DNA of 64,000 nucleotides, from positions 1-64,000 of the forward strand of contig JAQUAF010000024.1 of the NCBI GenBank assembly GCA_028687435.1. The letters are read 5' to 3'. The DNA comes from Verrucomicrobiia bacterium (GTDB lineage: Bacteria > Verrucomicrobiota > Verrucomicrobiia > JABWAM01). The notes beneath the pieces are model-generated. The model saw only the letters and a program-made list of their open reading frames with translations, was not told where the DNA came from and did no database searches. Positions 25,731 to 34,614 of this stretch are shown here, piece after piece (positions within the stretch are counted from its first letter, which is position 1; each line of letters opens with the position of its first letter). The position numbers and the translations under genes were made by a program.

Positions 25731-26615
25731 ATGCCTGATCATCTTCTCATTCGCAATTTTTTGGCGTCCGGCGATTGGTGTCATTTTGCCCGGATCAGGA
25801 TGACGTCCGATTTATTGAGACAGGTTCATGATCATGATTTTCTGGAATTGTTTTGGGTTGAGGCGGGGAAAGGATGGCATGGGTTGAATGGCAGGCGGTT
25901 GGAATTGGTTCCCGGTTCCTGTTTTTTGGTTCGAGAGACGGATGAACATGCGCTTGCCTCGGCGGGCGGCGGCGGGTTGTCGTTTGTGAATGTGGCGTTT
26001 CCAACGGAGGTTTGGATCCAGTTGCGAAAGCGGTATTTTGCGGATCAGCCGGATTTTTTCCGGTTGCCGGCTGGACAACGCATGCGGTGTCTTTCACCGG
26101 AAGGTGTGATGGATTTGGAATGGGCGGTTTCCGAGATGGCGGGGGGAAAGCGTGACCGCCGGGCGATCGATCGGTTTTTACTGAACTTTTTCCATGCTTA
26201 TGAGCGGACGACAGATGGAAGGGGGGGGATTCCGTCCTGGCTGGAGAAAGCGTGTCGTGAGATTCAAAAACCGGAGTTTTTTGTGAAGGGCACTCCGGCA
26301 TTTGCCCGTTTGTCGGGACGTGTGCCTCCCCATGTGGCCCGTGCGGCGAAGCGTTTTTTGGGAAAGACCCCGACTGAACTGGTTAACGACGCCCGAATGG
26401 CCCACGCCGCCCGCCGGTTGATGGAGGACGCCAAGATTTTGGATGTGCTGACGGAAACCGGATTTCGCAGTCTGGGCCATTTTTACCGGGTTTTCACCCG
26501 GCATTTCGACGTTTCCCCGCGAGAGTACCGGCTCCGCCAGCGCCAGGCATTTGCCATTCAGAATCTAGATTTTTTCGCAGACTACGCTGCGAAAAAAAAG
26601 GCTGTTAGGCTGTAG
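25731..26615 (+). CDS. AraC-family transcriptional regulator with cupin sensor domain
   Basis: 294 residues. The N-terminal cupin-like arm (HDHDFLELFWVEAGKGWHGLNGR, then ELVPGSCFLVRETDEHA) would bind a sugar-type ligand. Two helix-turn-helix units follow at about 205-280: SGRVPPHVARAAKRFLGKTP and VLTETGFRSLGHFYRVF, ending in the AraC signature HFDVSPREYR. The last about 15 residues are encoded by a perfect hairpin (26571-26596) and look like run-on sequence. The gene starts 19 bases after the MITE-like element, which therefore replaces its upstream promoter region. Neighbour galM is on the opposite strand. Confidence 0.9.
   Translation: MPDHLLIRNFLASGDWCHFARIRMTSDLLRQVHDHDFLELFWVEAGKGWHGLNGRRLELVPGSCFLVRETDEHALASAGGGGLSFVNVAFPTEVWIQLRKRYFADQPDFFRLPAGQRMRCLSPEGVMDLEWAVSEMAGGKRDRRAIDRFLLNFFHAYERTTDGRGGIPSWLEKACREIQKPEFFVKGTPAFARLSGRVPPHVARAAKRFLGKTPTELVNDARMAHAARRLMEDAKILDVLTETGFRSLGHFYRVFTRHFDVSPREYRLRQRQAFAIQNLDFFADYAAKKKAVRL
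26571..26596. repeat. Perfect 10-bp inverted repeat at the end of the AraC gene
   Basis: TTTTTCGCAG and CTGCGAAAAA around ACTACG. The T and A tracts are on the wrong sides for a standard intrinsic terminator in either direction, so it is listed as a repeat. It lies inside the last codons of the AraC gene. Confidence 0.7.
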
Positions 26616-26935
26616 GCTGTTAGACTGTTAGAGCATTTTACTTAAAACTGTAGCCGTTTTCCGCTCATGACGCCAATGAGTACAAACCTTTTTTTAGCCT
26701 CAAAAGGCACAAAAAAACTCAAAATAAGATGGTTCCAAGCCGTGGGTTAAATATTTGTGAATCTTGTGCCTTTTTGCGGCTAATATTCATGGAGATTTTC
26801 GCTGTTTTTTTGTGGCTATCGCAATGCCTTCCCATAAAACCAGTTCGATCTATTGGCTACACCTCAATTTAAAACGCTCTAGCGCCTGCCGCTGATTTCA
26901 AGGTGTTGCCGTCAAATGCCGGGGGAATTGTGGAG
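26616..26935. other. 320-bp intergenic region between convergent genes
   Basis: Begins with degenerate GGCTGTTAG/GACTGTTAG tandem units (about 26598-26634, the first overlapping the AraC end), then AT-rich sequence with no reading frame worth calling. The genes on both sides end here, so terminators are expected. No canonical GC stem followed by a T run was identified. Confidence 0.6.
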
Positions 26936-27985
26936 TCAGCCTGCCACCGGGAAGCGATGAACGGTTTCGTGGCGGTAGGTCTGGCCGGGCTGGAGGATGA
27001 TGGATGGGAAACGGGGTTGGTTGACCGAATCGGGAAAGTGCTGGGTTTCCAGGCAAAAACCGGCGTGTTTTTGATAGGCGAGCCCTTTGCGCCCGGCGAT
27101 CGTGCCATCGAGGAAATTGCCGGAATAAAACTGGATGCCGGGTTGGGTGGCGAAAATTTCCATGACCCGTCCGGACACCGGCTCGTGAACGCGGGCGGCT
27201 CGTACCCGTCCGGGGCCTTGTCGTCGAATGACGTAATTGTTGTCATACCCCCCGGGGGTTCCGGGGATCAGGGATATTTTTTCGCCAATGGCATGGGAAT
27301 GGGTGAAGTCAAGCGGCGTGCCAGCGACACCGGCCAGTTCGCCGGTGGGGATGAGATCCGCGTTGACAGGGGTGTATTGGTCCGCCTCGATCAAAAGCTG
27401 GTGTCCCAGGATGTCGCCCTTTCCCGCCAGGTTGAAATAGGCATGATTGGTCAGGTTCACCGGGGTGGGTTGATCCGTGGTTGCGGTGTAACGGATGGCC
27501 AGTTCGTTTTGTCTGTTGAGAGAATAGGTTGTTTTGACGGAAAGATTGCCGGGAAAACCCTCCTCGCCGTCGGGGCTGACCCGCGAAAACTCGACTTCAA
27601 CGCTGTCAGCCTGTTGCCGTCCCGCGGCGTCCCAGACGAATTTGTGGAACCCTTTGCGTCCGCCATGCAGGCTGTGGCGTCCATGATCGTTTTGCGGGAT
27701 GCGACAGGTTTTGCCGTTGAGCGTGAACGTGCCTCCGTTGATGCGGTTTGCAACCCGTCCGACGGTGCAGCCAAAGTGGGGAAAGTTGACCAGATAATCT
27801 TCCAACCGGTCGAATCCGAGGGTGATTTCGTCCGGTTTGCCGTTTCGATCCGGAGTTTGAAGCTCGGTGATCAACGCGCCGAAGCTGATGAGTTTGACGG
27901 TGATCCCCTGGTTGTTGGATAGCGTGAACTGGCGGACGGCCTGACCTTCCGGGGTTTTTCCATAGATGGATTCGGAGAGTTGCAT
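26936..27985 (-). CDS. galM: Aldose 1-epimerase (galactose mutarotase)
   Basis: 349 residues from ATG 27985; the frame is open to a TTG at 28021. It matches GalM along its length: GALITELQTPDRNG, GCTVGRVANRING, GRHSLHGGRKGFHKFVWD, NLTNHAYFNLAGKG (catalytic His), GGYDNNYVI and LETQHFPDSVNQPRFPS (catalytic Glu). It interconverts alpha and beta aldoses, mainly galactose and glucose, in the cytoplasm. With GH42 about 16 kb away this fits beta-galactoside use, although the two are not in an operon. A run-in of 245 bases upstream contains a dispersed hairpin repeat. Confidence 0.95.
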   Translation of the reverse strand: MQLSESIYGKTPEGQAVRQFTLSNNQGITVKLISFGALITELQTPDRNGKPDEITLGFDRLEDYLVNFPHFGCTVGRVANRINGGTFTLNGKTCRIPQNDHGRHSLHGGRKGFHKFVWDAAGRQQADSVEVEFSRVSPDGEEGFPGNLSVKTTYSLNRQNELAIRYTATTDQPTPVNLTNHAYFNLAGKGDILGHQLLIEADQYTPVNADLIPTGELAGVAGTPLDFTHSHAIGEKISLIPGTPGGYDNNYVIRRQGPGRVRAARVHEPVSGRVMEIFATQPGIQFYSGNFLDGTIAGRKGLAYQKHAGFCLETQHFPDSVNQPRFPSIILQPGQTYRHETVHRFPVAG

Positions 27986-28065
27986 GCCAGCCTGAAAAGC
28001 AGGTTGCCCGGTGTGGAGCAAGCATTTATTTGGTTGTTAAGGAATTTCACGGTTTGCTGGAAAAG

Positions 28066-28181
28066 GCGGTGCGGGAGACCCGCCCTCCATTGTCTGCACG
28101 GTAAAAAATGGAGGGCGGGGCTCCCGCACCGCCTATGATAGAGATATGATTCATTGATTCCTTAGGTTGACGCGTATGCGC
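28066..28181. repeat. 116-bp dispersed hairpin repeat, copy B
   Basis: Same as copy A at 18254-18369 except for two bases, one of which falls in the left arm and breaks one pair of the 26-base stem (28066-28091 with 28107-28132). It lies between the divergent galM and UroD-type genes in a 245-base gap. An open frame over it (28047-28292) simply repeats the false frame seen at copy A. Confidence 0.85.
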
Positions 28182-28266
28182 CGTGGCGGGAGCGAGGCTT
28201 AATTTATACGTTTCTGCGGCGGGGAAATGAGAAAGATATTTTTCTCCAGGCGGGTTAGGTTGGGGC

Positions 28267-29409
28267 ATGAAAAAACTCAAGCACCCCGACAATATGGAGA
28301 AGGCGGAACTTTGGCGGCGCTATGCGGCGCGGCAACCCGGGCGGACACCGGTCATTTTGGGAACCAATCCGCGGGTGGTGTTGTTCAACAGGGAATGGAA
28401 TCCGGAAGGATACACTTTCGAGCAGATGTTTTCAGACCCGCAGGTTCATGTGGAGGTGGTTTTGAGGCATCAGTTGTATTGCCGCACCGTGTTGAATCGG
28501 TTTACGGATTCCCCGACAGGTTTGCCGGAAGAGTGGCATATCGGCATGCATTTGCAGAACATCGTGGAAGCCGCCTGGCTGGGGGCGGGAATTGATTTTC
28601 CATCCAACCAGGTGCCATCGACATCACCCATCCTGGATGACGCGCGCAAGGAGGACATCTTTTCCCAAGACATTGATCATCCCTTGGACAGTCCTTTCTA
28701 CCGGAAATACAAGGCTTTATGGGAGGAGATGAGGCGGATTTGCTCGACGCTCAAATATGCCGGCCGGCCGGTCAAGCTGTCGCCGCCGGTTTTTGTGGGC
28801 ACGGATGGGCCGGTGACCGTGGCCTGCAATTTGCGCGGAACCAATTTTCTGACGGATTTGGTCGAAGATCCCGAGTATGCGGACCGGTTGCTGATATTCC
28901 TGACGGATGCGGCCATCAAACGCCGGCAGGCTTGTTTTGACGCTTGGGCGATTCCGGAAAAAGACCGGGGCAACTGGATGGCCGACGACTCGATCGCGTT
29001 GATCAGTCCAGGCATGTATCGTGAGAGGGTTCTTCCCCTGCACAAGCGGTTTTATGAAACCGGTCCCCGGGATGCGGTGAGAGGAATGCATTTGTGCGGC
29101 GACGCCACGCGGCATTTCAAAACCATTGCCAGGGAATTGGGCGTGACCTCTTTTGACACGGGGTTTCCCGTTGACCATGGCGCATTGCGCGGGGAATTGG
29201 GGCCGGATGTGGAGATTTTGGGCGGACCGGAAGTGGCGCTTTTGGAGAGGGGGACGCCGGATGAGGTTTATGCGCGGACCCGTCAGATCCTGTTGAGCGG
29301 AGTGAGGGACGGCGGACGATTTCAATTGCGCGAGGGCAACAATCTGCCTCCCGGCTGTCCGTTGGAAAATCTCGATGCCATGTACGAGGCGTGCCTTGAG
29401 TTGCGATAA
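28267..29409 (+). CDS. UroD-family protein, probable corrinoid-dependent methyltransferase
   Basis: 380 residues of the uroporphyrinogen decarboxylase superfamily, in the MtaA/CmuA-like branch rather than true HemE. H275 and C277 in GMHLCGDATRHF, with C364 in NNLPPGCPLENLDAM, match the HxC...C zinc site that activates thiols in methylcobamide:CoM-type enzymes. The HemE N-terminal substrate-binding Arg motif is not seen. It likely moves a methyl group between a corrinoid protein and an acceptor, but no corrinoid protein gene is adjacent. It faces the cobalamin locus and ends 49 bases from it. Confidence 0.75.
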   Translation: MKKLKHPDNMEKAELWRRYAARQPGRTPVILGTNPRVVLFNREWNPEGYTFEQMFSDPQVHVEVVLRHQLYCRTVLNRFTDSPTGLPEEWHIGMHLQNIVEAAWLGAGIDFPSNQVPSTSPILDDARKEDIFSQDIDHPLDSPFYRKYKALWEEMRRICSTLKYAGRPVKLSPPVFVGTDGPVTVACNLRGTNFLTDLVEDPEYADRLLIFLTDAAIKRRQACFDAWAIPEKDRGNWMADDSIALISPGMYRERVLPLHKRFYETGPRDAVRGMHLCGDATRHFKTIARELGVTSFDTGFPVDHGALRGELGPDVEILGGPEVALLERGTPDEVYARTRQILLSGVRDGGRFQLREGNNLPPGCPLENLDAMYEACLELR

Positions 29410-29458
29410 AATTCACATTGATGGACAGGATAAACAGGATCGATTTCGGGCGAGACCA

Positions 29459-31249
29459 TTATCCCATGCGTGAATGAGGGAATCCAATTTGGGCAGCGGC
29501 CAGGGCGAGCAGGGCTTCGCGAATGCCTGGAGCGGGGCTGACAAGGGTGGGCTGGATTTGATGCGAGCGCAGAACCCGGGCGGTGGGGGCGCCGATGGCC
29601 AGAATGGTTTTGTTTTCCAACGGGGCGGCGCCCCATTGGCCAAGGAAGGATTCCACGGTGGAGCCGCTGGTGAAAAAAACGATGTCAAAGCCCGGGAGGG
29701 AGGGATGCCGGATGGTTTCGTTTTGGAAGATGGCGGCTTCGGTGACTTTCAGGCCGAGTTGTCTCAGGGCGGCGGTGAGATGGGGATCAGCCTTGTCGGA
29801 TTGGAGTCTCAAAATCCTTTCTCCCCGTTTGCAATGGTCTTTGGCCATGCGCAGAATGCCGGTGGCGCCGGCGTCCTTTGGCGGAGTGACGTCCGGTTGC
29901 AGTCCCATTCGGATGAGTTCCCGGGCTGTTCCCTTGCCGCTGGTCATGATCCGGGGCATGCGTCGCAAATCCAGGCCGTTCCGGCGCATGACTGTTTCAA
30001 GACACTGGGCCGAGGAGGGCGAGGTGATGAGCAGCCAGTCATAATTTGCGGCTTGTTTGAGAGTGTCCGCCGCGGAAGGGGTTGGAACAAGGCGCACCAA
30101 TGGGAAAGAAATGGGGTGTCCACCAAGGTCCGTGACATGGGTGGATGCGATTTCCTGCAAAGCCGGGGTGCAGGTGAGCAGCACCCGTTTGCCCGCGAGG
30201 GGACCCCATTGGCGGGCGCGGGCGAACCGGGTGATTTCGCCGACGAGGAAAAGCCCGGGTTGTTCGTGAAGCTTGGAGGATGTTTTTTGGGAGATTCGAT
30301 CCAGTTGGCCGCGGATGATGATTTCGTCCGGTGTGCCGGCGTTGAAAACCAGCGCGCAGGGAGTGGTGGCGGGAAAATGTTCCCGTCGAAGCTGGCGGAT
30401 GACTTCGTCGAGACAGTGGATGGCCATGAAGAAGACCATGGGCAGGGCGGCGCGTTCGCGATGGGAAACCGAAATGACCTGGCCGCTGTGATGGCGGGGG
30501 GTCATGACGCAAAATCCCCGCGACACGCCCCGGCGGGTCAACAGCATGCCGGTGCCTGTGGTGGCCATGTTCAGACTGCTGACGCCTGGGATGACGCGAT
30601 AGGCGAGTTGATGACGGTCGAGCGCGGCTGTTTCCTCCGCCAATCGTCCGAAAAAGCCGGGGTCTCCGCCCTTGAGCCGGACGACGCGGAGTCCCTGCCG
30701 CGCGTAATCCAGCATCAGTTGGGTGATGTCGGGTTGTTCGCACAAATGATGGCCGCAACGTTTGCCGACGCTGATGCGTTGCATGGCGGCGGGGGCGAGG
30801 TCGAAGATTTGTTCGTCGAGCAGGGCGTCGTAAAGGCAGACATCGGCCTGGCGCAGGGCATTCAGACCGGCCACGGTGATATGGCGGGCGTCGCCCACTC
30901 CGGCGCCAACGAAGGTGACGGCTTTGGTGAACAGACCGCGCCAAGCCATGAGGCCGGGGGTGCGGGCCTTGAAAAAGACGGTGGCGGAGAGGTTTTCGGC
31001 AGGAGACAGTCGAAACCAGTCGATTCCGGCGGAATGAAGGGTGGCATCGCCGGGGGAGCGCAAGATCAGAATGTCGAGTTTTCCGGCGCGAAGCGCGCCC
31101 AGACCGGCGTCAGGGGAAGGGATTTGTTGAGATTGGAGGCGGAGCGACGGCAGGATGGTTCGCAGATGGCTCAATATCCGGGTTGCGAATTGCGGCGGTG
31201 AATCAGTCTTCGCGGTTGCCGCCCTGAAAACTGCGGATGATTTTTTCAT
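29459..31249 (-). CDS. HemC-like fragment fused to uroporphyrinogen III methyltransferase (CobA) and uroporphyrinogen III synthase (HemD)
   Basis: 596 residues in three parts. Residues 1-97 follow the first domain of hydroxymethylbilane synthase in outline (ILSHLRTILPSL, ALRAGKLDILILRSPGD) but lack most conserved residues and the dipyrromethane Cys. Residues about 108-345 are the SUMT domain: TFVGAGVGDARHITVAG, VVRLKGGDPGFFGR, YRVIPGVSS, LTRRG, IHCLDEV. Residues about 350-590 are HemD (VLLTCTPALQ, DWLLITSPSSAQCL, FFTSGSTVESF). It would close uroporphyrinogen III and make precorrin-2. The start overlaps the Met8-HemA gene by 47 bases, with AGGA before it. It is the last gene of the cobalamin run. 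Confidence 0.85.
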   Translation of the reverse strand: MKKSSAVFRAATAKTDSPPQFATRILSHLRTILPSLRLQSQQIPSPDAGLGALRAGKLDILILRSPGDATLHSAGIDWFRLSPAENLSATVFFKARTPGLMAWRGLFTKAVTFVGAGVGDARHITVAGLNALRQADVCLYDALLDEQIFDLAPAAMQRISVGKRCGHHLCEQPDITQLMLDYARQGLRVVRLKGGDPGFFGRLAEETAALDRHQLAYRVIPGVSSLNMATTGTGMLLTRRGVSRGFCVMTPRHHSGQVISVSHRERAALPMVFFMAIHCLDEVIRQLRREHFPATTPCALVFNAGTPDEIIIRGQLDRISQKTSSKLHEQPGLFLVGEITRFARARQWGPLAGKRVLLTCTPALQEIASTHVTDLGGHPISFPLVRLVPTPSAADTLKQAANYDWLLITSPSSAQCLETVMRRNGLDLRRMPRIMTSGKGTARELIRMGLQPDVTPPKDAGATGILRMAKDHCKRGERILRLQSDKADPHLTAALRQLGLKVTEAAIFQNETIRHPSLPGFDIVFFTSGSTVESFLGQWGAAPLENKTILAIGAPTARVLRSHQIQPTLVSPAPGIREALLALAAAQIGFPHSRMG

Positions 31250-32708
31250 ACATGTCCTGATGGTCTTTCACGGTCTTGCGGCTGAGTTCGAAGAGACGCG
31301 CCATGTCGATGGCTTCGCGGCGGAACCAATGCTTGAGACCGTCCAGGTCCGCGACATGGATGTTGGAGACCAGGTGATCCAATTCGGGTGAGATGTTGCG
31401 AGGCATGGCCAGATCCACGAGGATGATGTCTTTTTCCTGGTCGAAGAAGGGGGCGTGCCCTTGGTGCAGGATATGACCGGAACTTGAAGTGGCGCAGACC
31501 ACGACATCGACGCTGGCCAGGCGATCCCGCAGGTTGTTAAAGTTGCAAAGGGCAACCCGTTGTTGCCAGTCGGATGGCAAATCCGGTTTGTTGAGGTGAT
31601 AGCACCAGTCGCAGGTGTGTTCGGGATTGAGCTTGAGGAAGCGATCGACGACGCCCATGCCCACCATGCCCGAGCCAACCACCAGCAGCCGTTTTTTGGC
31701 GAAATTTTCGCATTCGGCCTGCAGGTATTGGATGCAGAGATCCTCGATTTCGAGATTGCGCACATGGGGGCCGGTGACCTGCCGGATGTCCTTGGAGATA
31801 TGCAGGGCGGCGGACAGCCATTCCTGCATCATTCCCTCGGCCCATCCGGCCTTGGCGGAGATTTCCAGCGCTTCCTTGACTTGGGCGACGATATGATATT
31901 CCCCGGGCATTTGGGACAGGAGTCCGGCGCAGGTGGCGGAGAGATGTTCAAAGGCGTCCAGTCCCCGTTTGAGGTAAAAGCCGTCTTTTTTGAGATGGTC
32001 GAAGCTGAGAATGCATTTGAGCGCGGATTCGACGGCGGGATTGTTGGAGACAACGGCCAGCAATTCGATGCGGTTGCAAGTGTTGAGGATTACAAATTCA
32101 TGGACTCCCCAGATCTGCATGATCATGCGGCCGATGTTTTCCAGCCGTTTGCCGGCCAGATGATAGGGTTCCCGTTCCTGGAGGGAGAGGTAGTTGTGAC
32201 TGGTGCCCAGCACAAGCAGATCGGCGTTTTCCACTGTTTCGATATGACGGGAGAGGCTTTCCTTGATCAGGCGCGACCGGCGGCATGACCGTCCGCCGGT
32301 GGAGACGGCCACCGTCAGTTCCCCTTTGCGGATGACGGCGGGGGTGACGAATTCGCTTTCGGTCCAGTTGCCGTCCACGCAGCAGCAGAGGATTCGACGG
32401 ACGTGGCAGGCTTCCAGAACGCGGCGGTTGACATGTTTGTCGTCGGTGGCCGCGAAAACCAGGTGGAAACCATCCAGATCGGTGTCTTCGAATTTTTTTG
32501 AGCGATGCTGGACCCGGCCGGCCTGGCATAACTCGCCCATTTCCGCGCAGACATCCGGACAGAGGATGGTGACGCTGGCGCCGGCTTCAAGGAGGTGCAG
32601 GGCTTTGCGCGCGCCGACCGTTCCGCCGCCGACGATCAGGCAGGGGCGCTGCTCGATGAGCAGGCCGATGGGGTAAATTTGTTTGGTGTATCGGTGGAGG
32701 GCGTTCAT
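31203..32708 (-). CDS. hemA: Met8/CysG-type precorrin-2 dehydrogenase fused to glutamyl-tRNA reductase (HemA)
   Basis: 501 residues. Residues 1-155 form the NAD-binding precorrin-2 dehydrogenase unit (LIVGGGTVGARKA, FAATDD, CVDGNWTESEF with likely catalytic D112, VAVSTGGRSCRRSR). From about 163 the chain is glutamyl-tRNA reductase: LGTSHNYLSLQERE, the catalytic Cys C211 in LNTCNRIEL, PGEYHIVAQVKEA, LLVVGSGMVGMG, CATSSSGHIL and VDLAMPRNI, ending with the helical dimer region. It joins the first committed tetrapyrrole step with the step that feeds cobalamin or siroheme. Its neighbour downstream supplies HemD and CobA. Whether the Met8 part also chelates metal cannot be told. Confidence 0.92.
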   Translation of the reverse strand: MNALHRYTKQIYPIGLLIEQRPCLIVGGGTVGARKALHLLEAGASVTILCPDVCAEMGELCQAGRVQHRSKKFEDTDLDGFHLVFAATDDKHVNRRVLEACHVRRILCCCVDGNWTESEFVTPAVIRKGELTVAVSTGGRSCRRSRLIKESLSRHIETVENADLLVLGTSHNYLSLQEREPYHLAGKRLENIGRMIMQIWGVHEFVILNTCNRIELLAVVSNNPAVESALKCILSFDHLKKDGFYLKRGLDAFEHLSATCAGLLSQMPGEYHIVAQVKEALEISAKAGWAEGMMQEWLSAALHISKDIRQVTGPHVRNLEIEDLCIQYLQAECENFAKKRLLVVGSGMVGMGVVDRFLKLNPEHTCDWCYHLNKPDLPSDWQQRVALCNFNNLRDRLASVDVVVCATSSSGHILHQGHAPFFDQEKDIILVDLAMPRNISPELDHLVSNIHVADLDGLKHWFRREAIDMARLFELSRKTVKDHQDMYEKIIRSFQGGNRED

Positions 32709-32762
32709 GAAGTGGAACGATTTGTGATTTTAGATTGATGATTTTTGATTTTGGGCAATCGT

Positions 32763-33902
32763 TCAGCGGCGATTTGATTTTGCGGGGTGGCGGGCCAGGG
32801 GTTTTCCGCCGGCGTCGAACACCATGATGGTAAATTTGCCCGAAGGATGCCTGCGGGTCAATCGTTGCCATGTCTGGCAGGCGAGGAGTTTGAGGATCTG
32901 CCGGTGTTGTTCCAAGTCGAGGTTTTCCAGAAATTCCCGCATGCTGCGGGTTTTCCGAATGCGAAGGGAAAGGGCGGGGGGCAGATGGAGGCGGCGCAAC
33001 AGACGGCCGATGTCCGCCATGGACTGGGCTTTTGCGCGGGCATGGGTGTAGTCGATGCCCTGGGCGTATTTGGCCAGTTTGCCCGCCATGCAGGCGATGA
33101 TGATATGCCGGAATCCGAGTTTGATCGCGGCGGCGATGGATTCGGTGAAAAAATCGCCGATGCGAATGAAAGCGGTTTCGGGCAGCCGTGGAAATTGGCG
33201 TCGGGCGGCGCGGTGGGTGCGTCCGCCGGTGGCAAGGATGACCGTGTCGCAACCCGCGGCCCGGGCGCCGCGCAGAAGGGCGCGGATGGTGGCCAGATAA
33301 GCTTGATGCGAGCAGGGGATGACGATGCCGCTGGTGCCGAGAATGGATAACCCGCCAACAATGCCAAGGGTGGGATTCAGGGTTCGGCGGGCCAGCGTGA
33401 CGCCTTGCGGGATGGCCAGGGTGAGTTGCCAGGTTCCAGGTTTGCGGCCCAATCCGGCGCGGCGGAGGTTGTCGAGAATCATGCGGCGGGGAACCGGATT
33501 GATGGCCCAATGTCCGGGAGGGACATCCAGACCGGGGCGGGTCACCTTCCCGACGCCTTTGCCGCCGCGAAGGATCAGGGTTGCGCTCCCGCAGGGGAGA
33601 ATGAAATCCGCGGAATCGGAGGAGTTGAAGGATGCGGGGGAAAGGCTGGCTTGGATCAGCGCCCGATGCGTGATGTCGATGTCGTCGCCGGCGTCCTTGC
33701 GAATGGTGGTTGTGGCGGCGCGGGTTGAGCGTCGGGTTTTCAGGATGGCGAGGCGGCGGAGTTTGCCGTCGGGAAAGAGGAGCCGGATGTTTTGGGGCGA
33801 ATGGCCTGAACGCCATGTCCGCCATGCGGCCACAGAAGCGGCCGCCGCGCAGGCGCCGGTGGAGAAACCGGCGCGCAAGGAGGATGGCGGAATTTTGCTC
33901 AT
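32763..33902 (-). CDS. cbiD: Cobalt-precorrin-5B C1-methyltransferase
   Basis: 379 residues from ATG 33902, which gives SSLRAGFSTGACAAAASVAAW, the typical CbiD N-terminus. Further family signs are DAGDDIDITHRALI, GVGKVTRPGLDVPPGHWAIN, GLSILGTSGIV, ATGGRTH, RIGDFFTESI and GKLAKYAQG. CbiD methylates C1 of cobalt-precorrin-5B with S-adenosylmethionine and is specific to the early-cobalt (anaerobic) route. It starts 16 bases after cbiC ends. A longer frame upstream overlaps cbiC and is not needed. Confidence 0.95.
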   Translation of the reverse strand: MSKIPPSSLRAGFSTGACAAAASVAAWRTWRSGHSPQNIRLLFPDGKLRRLAILKTRRSTRAATTTIRKDAGDDIDITHRALIQASLSPASFNSSDSADFILPCGSATLILRGGKGVGKVTRPGLDVPPGHWAINPVPRRMILDNLRRAGLGRKPGTWQLTLAIPQGVTLARRTLNPTLGIVGGLSILGTSGIVIPCSHQAYLATIRALLRGARAAGCDTVILATGGRTHRAARRQFPRLPETAFIRIGDFFTESIAAAIKLGFRHIIIACMAGKLAKYAQGIDYTHARAKAQSMADIGRLLRRLHLPPALSLRIRKTRSMREFLENLDLEQHRQILKLLACQTWQRLTRRHPSGKFTIMVFDAGGKPLARHPAKSNRR

Positions 33903-33918
33903 GGAACTGGCCTGGCGC

Positions 33919-34572
33919 CTACGCTGAGGGAACATCGAGATTTTCCAGAATGGCATGGAGCGTGGCGACGGCCAAGGGGCTGCCGCCGCGGCGGCCTTTC
34001 AAGACGATATGAGGAACGGAGGTTTCCATGATCATTTCCTTGGATTCGACCACATGCACGAAGCCGACGGGCATGCCGATGACCAAGGCGGGACGCAGAT
34101 TTTCCTCCTGGATCATGCGGGCGGCGCCGGCGAGGACCAAGGGGGCGTTGCCGACCAGCAGGATGCAGCCGGCAAGAAGATTCCGGGAAAGCTCCAGGGC
34201 TGCAAGGGATCGGGCGATGCGGCGTTCCCTGGCCATGGCCATCACCTTGGGGTCGGCCACCCGGCAGTGGATGGAGTCAGGTTTATAGCCCGGAAAGGCC
34301 CGGCGCAAGCGCGGGAGGGAAAGACCGCCGCGGATCATGTTGGAGTCGCAGAAAATGGGCGCGCCCCGGCGCAGGGCTTCCAGTCCGGCCTCAATGGGGG
34401 AATGGCCGAAATGAAGGTCTTGGGCGAGGGAAAAGTCTGCGGTGGCATGGATCAGCCGGCGCACGATGATCCATTGCGCCGGGCTGAAGGGATGAGGCCC
34501 CATTTCCGCCTCGATCCGGCGAAAACTTTCGCGTTCGATTTCCTCGGGCGGCATGTTCCAGTCGATTTTCAT
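33919..34572 (-). CDS. cbiC: Cobalt-precorrin-8 methylmutase
   Basis: 217 residues from ATG 34572; a TTG at 34590 would add six residues. Family features: EIERESFRRIEAEMG, RRLIHATADFSLAQDLHF with the catalytic His (the third residue of LIHAT), ALRRGAPIFCDSNMIRGGL, VGNAPLVLAGAARMI and VIGMPVGFVHVVESKEMI. It moves the methyl from C11 to C12 to give cobyrinate. It lies between the Gate-domain membrane gene and cbiD on one transcript. Confidence 0.95.
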   Translation of the reverse strand: MKIDWNMPPEEIERESFRRIEAEMGPHPFSPAQWIIVRRLIHATADFSLAQDLHFGHSPIEAGLEALRRGAPIFCDSNMIRGGLSLPRLRRAFPGYKPDSIHCRVADPKVMAMARERRIARSLAALELSRNLLAGCILLVGNAPLVLAGAARMIQEENLRPALVIGMPVGFVHVVESKEMIMETSVPHIVLKGRRGGSPLAVATLHAILENLDVPSA

Positions 34573-34614
34573 AATGGCAGGATGCTTCAACGCTGAGTTC
34601 CGTTCATCTCTTTG

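Noticed and set aside
26571-26596. Possible bidirectional terminator at the AraC gene end
   Set aside because: T and A tracts are on the wrong sides of the stem for an intrinsic terminator in either direction.
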